Source: Stramonita haemastoma
Lineage: Eukaryota > Mollusca > Gastropoda > Neogastropoda > Muricidae
Length of the DNA stretch: 23,054 bases
NCBI GenBank assembly: GCA_030674155.1
Contig: CM060317.1
Coordinates: 82,308,659-82,331,712 of the forward strand
Reading direction: 5' to 3'
Shown: one piece after another, positions 18,106-23,054 of the stretch
Layout of the letters: the number at the start of each line of letters is the position of its first letter
How positions within the stretch are numbered: position 1 is the stretch's first letter
Translations under genes and position numbers: made by a program
The notes under the pieces: model-generated
What the model was told of the DNA's origin: nothing
The model's input: only the letters and a program-made list of their open reading frames with translations
The model's database searches: none

Positions 18106-18446
18106 TAAAAAAAATATACCAACGTAATTATCCTTACCTCAACATTTCTTCATTTTTGCCAGAAAGAAGCAGACATCGCCTAGTAAGTGGACTGAAGACT
18201 GGACAGAAGACCCACTGCAGGCACCTGTCAACTCATTTCTCATACCTACAGAAAAGGCTGAAGGTAGGTTGCAAACCCCTAAAGACTGGAATGACAGTAG
18301 GCATCGAAAACAAACATATTCCTTTAGAACCTATGATACAGGTCGGAGACGTGCCCATAATAAACGCACTGACCAAGAATTTTTTGCCCTGAACAAGATC
18401 ATGCAGACTGGATAATGAAGTCCTTTGTCTGCTCATACTGCTGAGG
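18106..18446. other. non-coding stretch, nothing recognised
   Basis: The plus frame at 18156-18392 has no recognisable similarity. Isolated AG and GTAGGT words occur, but no convincing exon. Confidence 0.45.
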
Positions 18447-18494
18447 TGAGAGAGAGAGAGAGAGGAGAGAGGAGAGAGAGAGAGAGAGAGAGAG

Positions 18495-18535
<41 letters not shown>

Positions 18536-18552
18536 CAGAGAGACAGAGAAGA

Positions 18553-18645
<93 letters not shown>

Positions 18646-18662
18646 AGGAGAGAGAGAGAGAG
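18447..18662. repeat. (GA)n array with GGA and GACA interruptions
   Basis: Purine-rich repeat of about 215 nt. Confidence 0.95.
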
Positions 18663-18726
18663 CATAGCTGATGTTCTGTTGGTACCATCTCATTCCCTAA
18701 TATTAGCTCTGTCTGTCTGTCTTTTG

Positions 18727-18737
18727 TCTGTGTGTGT

Positions 18738-18811
<74 letters not shown>

Positions 18812-18862
18812 TCTCTCTCTCTCTCTCTCTCTGCCCCCCCCCCCCCCCTCTCTCTCTCTCCC
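18727..18862. repeat. (TG)n-(CT)n-(C)n compound microsatellite
   Basis: TG to 18811, CT to 18831, about 15 C, then CT again. Confidence 0.95.
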
Positions 18863-19077
18863 CCTCCATGCCCCCGCCTTGTGCCTTGTCCCATCTGCTC
18901 GTCATTCTCTGCAGAGTTGTTAGTACTACAAAACTGACTGCACAGACCGATGGAATGATGATGTTGTAATCGCCTTGATGTTTCTGTCTCCCACTCCCCT
19001 CCTCTCACTCACCCTTTTTGTTCACACTCCCCCCTCCCCAACCCCTCTACACCCCCACCCCCACCACCATCCACAAA

Positions 19078-19460
19078 CCAAGGCTACGTCCCAGGTCCTC
19101 TGACTGTCTGTCGGGGGGCCCTGAGCAGAGAGGCTGTAAAGCATATAATGGGTGGGGATGAGGGAGGCTGAGGGCTATCAGACACCAGGGCTAACATCTT
19201 CAGATCTCCCTGCAAGGTGGCTGCTAGCTGTCGGTCCCCTGTCCCATGGCCGCGCCATCAGCCCGCCAATTAAGGCCAGGTAAAACAAGCAAGATCAAAG
19301 GCCCCGGGCCCCTCCAGTGACGTCTTTTACGCCTGTTTCCCCTGCTTGTTTTCCTCAGCTCACCTGTCCCCCCTCCCCCCCCCCCCGCCCGTGGGACAAG
19401 AAAAGGCCCCAGCCTGACAAATCTGCTTCATCATTTTCTCTTTACAGCCTGGAAAAGACC
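19078..19460. other. GC-richer non-repetitive block 4 (candidate regulatory DNA)
   Basis: Unique sequence with CCAATTAAGGCC (homeodomain-like), a TCF/LEF consensus AGATCAAAGG (19292-19301) and CRE-like TGACGTC (19318-19324). No coding potential is recognised. Function is inferred only. Confidence 0.35.
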
Positions 19461-19477
19461 CCACTCTTGTCGATAGG

Positions 19478-19540
19478 TGGGGGGCGGGGGTTGGGGGTGG
19501 TGGTGGTGGTGGTGGTGGCGGTGGGGGTGGGGGAGGAGAG
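19478..19540. repeat. G-rich GGT/GGGGT tract
   Basis: Many G runs of three to six, including GGGGGGCGGGGGTTGGGGGT and a (GGT)n run: strong G-quadruplex potential on the + strand. It lies 40 nt before a long TG array. Confidence 0.9.
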
Positions 19541-19576
19541 TGGTTGCCCCTTTTTTGTCTGATCCCTTTATGGTTG

Positions 19577-19816
<240 letters not shown>

Positions 19817-19818
<2 letters not shown>

Positions 19819-20436
19819 CAATAACAATAACAATAACTTTTATTCAGTTTTTGCAGGCCATATAGCTCATAGTAACAACATTTATACATGTACTTTCATG
19901 TATGGTGAACATCATTACTTCTGATATCTAAACATTTAGTAAGAAATAATCCAACTTTAAACAGCAAACTAGGTCTAGTGCACATACAAAGAAGCTGAAC
20001 TTTAAGAGTCGAAGGAAATCTGTAGTAATACAAAGGAATACATTTTCTTCGAAACAAGCATATTTAGGACATACAAGCAAAAAGTGACACACATCTTCAA
20101 TTTGTTGACCATCACACTGTGAGCAGAATGGATCGGTAATTGGTTTACCATAACGTGAAATTCCATTTAAAGGCAGTCTGTTTGACCTTAGTAAACATAT
20201 AGCTCTACGATATTCTAAAGATTCCACTTTACATACATAGCTTGCTCTACAGATAATCGGATGATAATCTAAATAGTCAGGGTATGCTGATAGAGAATCA
20301 TGCCATTCTTGTTGGTACACATCCTGTATTCGTCTTTTAAATTCCTTTATGAAGGATGAAGAACTACCACAGTTCTGCATTGTCCAAACAAAACCAAATC
20401 CATGGGTACAAAGAATCTTCCTAACATGGGTAACTG
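19817..20436 (-). mobile_element. LINE fragment (CR1/L2-type), reverse transcriptase C-terminus and 3' end
   Basis: The minus-strand frame gives SSFIKEFKRRIQDVYQQEWH, then SLEYRRAICLLRSNRLPLNG and PFCSQC-x8-CHFLLVCPKY. This is the C-terminal, zinc-knuckle-like region (CxxC...CH...C, around 20060-20130) that follows the polymerase domain in CR1/L2/jockey-like non-LTR retrotransposons. The frame stops at 19928, and the remaining minus-strand sequence ends in AATAAA then TTATTG repeats, a typical 3' tail. Both sides are TG arrays. It is 5'-truncated and non-functional. The clade assignment is approximate. Confidence 0.82.
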
Positions 20437-20443
20437 TGTGTGT

Positions 20444-20524
<81 letters not shown>

Positions 20525-20526
20525 GT

Positions 20527-20572
<46 letters not shown>

Positions 20573-20613
20573 GTGGGTGTGTGTGTGTGTGTTGTGTGTG
20601 TGTGTGTGTGTGT
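20437..20613. repeat. (TG)n array with GAG and TCGTGG interruptions
   Basis: The interruptions GAG (about 20449), TCGTGGTG (about 20523) and TCGTGGGTG (about 20571) resemble those of the array at 19580-19816. Confidence 0.95.
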
Positions 20614-21019
20614 TTAATATATTATTATTATTATCTATGGTTGTTTTTGCTGTTACCGAACAGTAGAGCAAAAGGGTTTTTTTTTTTTATTGTTTGTTTA
20701 TTGTTTGATGATCGTTACTCGTTATATGTGTGCCCTTTAAAGGCGTCCTTGTTTTCAGAAAGAAATGTGGACTAGGAAAGTAATGAGCGAGATATCAAGG
20801 AAGTCTGAAATATTTATTAGTCACACGAGGCTTTCATCAAAGATGTGTTCTAAATGAATCAATCAATAGGAAACTCTCTCTCGCGAGCGTGCGCACACAC
20901 ACATACATCCCCACCACTACCATCACCACCAACACCACCCCTTCCACCATACCCTCACCATTAACCATTGCTACCAACATCACCACATACCATAAAACCT
21001 GTTGAAGGAAAAGAGAGAA
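20614..21019. other. non-coding stretch, nothing recognised
   Basis: AT-rich sequence, then a C/A-rich ACC-type low-complexity part near 20900-20995. No gene recognised. Confidence 0.5.
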
Positions 21020-21082
21020 AGAGAGAAGAAGAAGAAGAAGAAGAAGAAGAAGAAGAAGAAGAAGAAGAAGAAGAAGAAGAAA
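21020..21082. repeat. (AAG)n microsatellite
   Basis: GAAGAA run after GAGAGAAAGAGAG. Confidence 0.96.
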
Positions 21083-21323
21083 AATGCTATAAAGAAGGAG
21101 AGAATACAAAGAAGAATGAATGAATACCAAACATAAGTTATATCTGGAGGTCAAGTTTTGAGAACCGTTGATTTTCCTTCTGTGCAACAACTAACAATGA
21201 GACCATCAGAAAGTCTACAGGCAAGGCAGGGAAACACTCCCTTAAAGAAAGCTAGGCCTCACGCTGTTTACATAACCATCATATGACAGGAGCTGAAAGC
21301 AATAATGAAAGGTACAAACATGC

Positions 21324-21326
<3 letters not shown>

Positions 21327-21398
<72 letters not shown>
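21327..21398. repeat. (CT)n microsatellite
   Basis: Perfect CT run. Confidence 0.97.
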
Positions 21399-21400
<2 letters not shown>

Positions 21401-21599
21401 ACAAGAGAAGCCTTTCGGCGTAAATGCGGCACAGAAAACAAAGGGACGAAACCGCACAAACATTATAGTCTCAGTTTAAACTTTAATTCTAATTGGTCTG
21501 AAATCATGGTCCTAGGGTATATTTTAGGAGTGAACATGATCGCTTTTGTGGATAGTCCGGGTATCACTTACATGCAAGTTGAAAAAGAAGTGGAAGGGG

Positions 21600-21601
<2 letters not shown>

Positions 21602-21672
<71 letters not shown>

Positions 21673-21678
21673 AGAGAG
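21602..21678. repeat. (GA)n microsatellite
   Basis: GA run with a single GGA interruption. Confidence 0.97.
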
Positions 21679-21990
21679 TTTGTTGATACCATAGCTGTGT
21701 GAGTGACAAGCAGTGACATGACACAGGCTTGAAAGATCGGCCAATGAAATCAAAAGCTGCCATCACGACACTGAGGATCCAGTTGCCTGACGTGTTTTCT
21801 TTCAAACTGCCGTCTATCTGCCCACACCATCAGATGACTACACCTATCCGGTGCTTGCCTCGCCCAGCTAAGGGGCTGTAGTAGGGAAACATTTCAGTAA
21901 TTGGTATATACTGTTACAACAAGCCAGTGAGCTAATACGCGCGCGTTGTGCACGCGCTCGTGCGTGTGTATATGTACACGCGCACAGATG
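21679..21990. other. non-coding stretch, nothing recognised
   Basis: Mixed unique sequence ending in an alternating GCGCGC/GTGTATATGTACACGCGC stretch near 21938-21985 that has Z-DNA-like character. Confidence 0.45.
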
Positions 21991-21999
21991 CAACACAGA

Positions 22000-22114
22000 C
22001 ACGGACACACACACACACACACACACCACACCATACCACACACCACCTCAGACACACAGACAGACACACAGACAGACAGACACACACAACACACACAACA
22101 CACACACACACAAT
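22000..22114. repeat. (CA)n-rich compound array
   Basis: CA runs mixed with CAGA and CACAAC variants. Confidence 0.92.
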
Positions 22115-22496
22115 CACCACCACCATTATCGTCATCATCACTACATCCAAAACCATCTTGAGCTTGTTTTTGGTTCTCTTGTTCTTTGCTGAGGCCACAG
22201 AGGTTAAGTAGCTAAACGCATCACACAGTATTATGTACTGACCTACAACACATGGCTTAAAGAAAGCGATAGATTAATGTCCCCACACAGCATACGCCCT
22301 ACTTTTATCTTTCCAAGAACAGCAAAAAATAACCAAACAATAATGACAATAATGAAACGACAATGAACTGCTGGGTAGGCCTACAGTATCAGCAGTAACA
22401 GCAACAGCGATAGCAACAGTAACAAAATCGCCAACAAGAGCAAAAAAAAATTAGCTGCAACGGTAGCAACGATAACTACATCAATTATAATTGTAA
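22115..22496. other. non-coding stretch, nothing recognised
   Basis: Mixed sequence that grades into AAC- and CAG-type low complexity from about 22385. Confidence 0.45.
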
Positions 22497-22586
22497 CAAC
22501 AACAACAACAGCAACAACAACAACAACAACTACTACTACTACTACTACTACCACCGCCACCACCACCACCACCACCACCACCACCA

Positions 22587-22660
<74 letters not shown>

Positions 22661-22716
22661 TTTCTGCTGCTGCTGTTGCTACTACTATTACAACAACAAC
22701 AACAACAACAACAACA

Positions 22717-22778
<62 letters not shown>

Positions 22779-22788
22779 AACTACAACC

Positions 22789-22822
<34 letters not shown>

Positions 22823-22823
22823 T

Positions 22824-22870
<47 letters not shown>

Positions 22871-22917
22871 CTGCTGCTGCTGCTGCTGCTGTTGCTACTA
22901 CGATTACCACTACAATA

Positions 22918-22951
<34 letters not shown>

Positions 22952-22985
22952 TTACTGCTATTTCAACCACCATTACCACCAAAAC
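22497..22985. repeat. composite trinucleotide repeat cassette
   Basis: AAC, CTA, CCA, CTA, CTG, AAC, CTA, CCA, CTA, CTG and CTA blocks in succession. It includes the junction CCACCACCACACTACTACTA, also present at about 108-133. Poly-Val and poly-Leu frames are artefacts. Confidence 0.95.
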
Positions 22986-23054
22986 AGCTGTTACTGCTCA
23001 GACTTCCTGTTTCTAGAACTACCTTAGCTATCACCACTTCTACATCTATCTGCT

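Noticed and set aside
18156..18392. Possible exon(s) with TTGCCAG and AAG|GTAGGT splice-like words
   Set aside because: The enclosed frame resembles no protein I know, and the signals are isolated.
22381..22987. Long poly-Val and poly-Leu frames
   Set aside because: Trinucleotide repeats open in several frames; no gene features.

Overview
This is a eukaryotic, repeat-dense window, most likely from a mollusc and probably a marine gastropod. The reasons are very abundant di-, tri- and tetranucleotide microsatellites, several families of tRNA-headed SINEs whose bodies look like mollusc SINEs, RTE- and CR1/L2-type LINE fragments, and short spliced exons in long introns. The organism call is inference; no search was run.

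The only host protein-coding gene I can support is the 3' part of ERGIC1 (ER-Golgi intermediate compartment protein 1, ERGIC-32) on the + strand. Six exons (374-495, 788-901, 1905-1959, 5449-5549, 6507-6629, 7612-7719) join in consistent phases. Together they encode about 206 residues: most of the lumenal ERV domain, the second membrane span and the C-terminus. The N-terminus and first membrane span, about 85 residues by comparison with the human protein, lie upstream of the window. The tiny 55-nt exon 1905-1959 is easy to miss; its reading frame and its split proline codon tie the upstream and downstream exons together. A likely polyadenylation signal is at 7869.

The introns hold retroelements. 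An RTE-type LINE 3' fragment (about 1086-1490, -) has a GATA microsatellite tail that reaches almost to a splice donor. A 2.76-kb LINE-derived insertion (2034-4792, -) has a 13-nt target-site duplication, a short 3' tail repeat and a long open ORF1, but no recognisable reverse transcriptase. This resembles the half-LINE (HAL1) architecture known from mammals. Three SINE families recur, named here SINE-1, SINE-2 and SINE-3.

From about 7.9 kb to the end I see no host coding exons. This part contains SINE copies, an assembly gap (10455-10554) flanked by dubious sequence, a LINE reverse-transcriptase C-terminal fragment (19817-20436, -) sandwiched between TG arrays, and many simple repeats. Between about 15.1 and 19.5 kb there are four comparatively GC-rich, non-simple blocks with TCF/LEF-, CCAAT-, E-box- and CRE-like motifs. 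These are the best candidates for regulatory DNA. Both ends of the window carry similar composite triplet-repeat cassettes.

The most notable points are the ORF1-only LINE insertion, a tandem duplication that may create an in-frame 30-nt microexon in ERGIC1, the repeated association of retroelements with microsatellites, and the candidate noncoding regulatory cluster.
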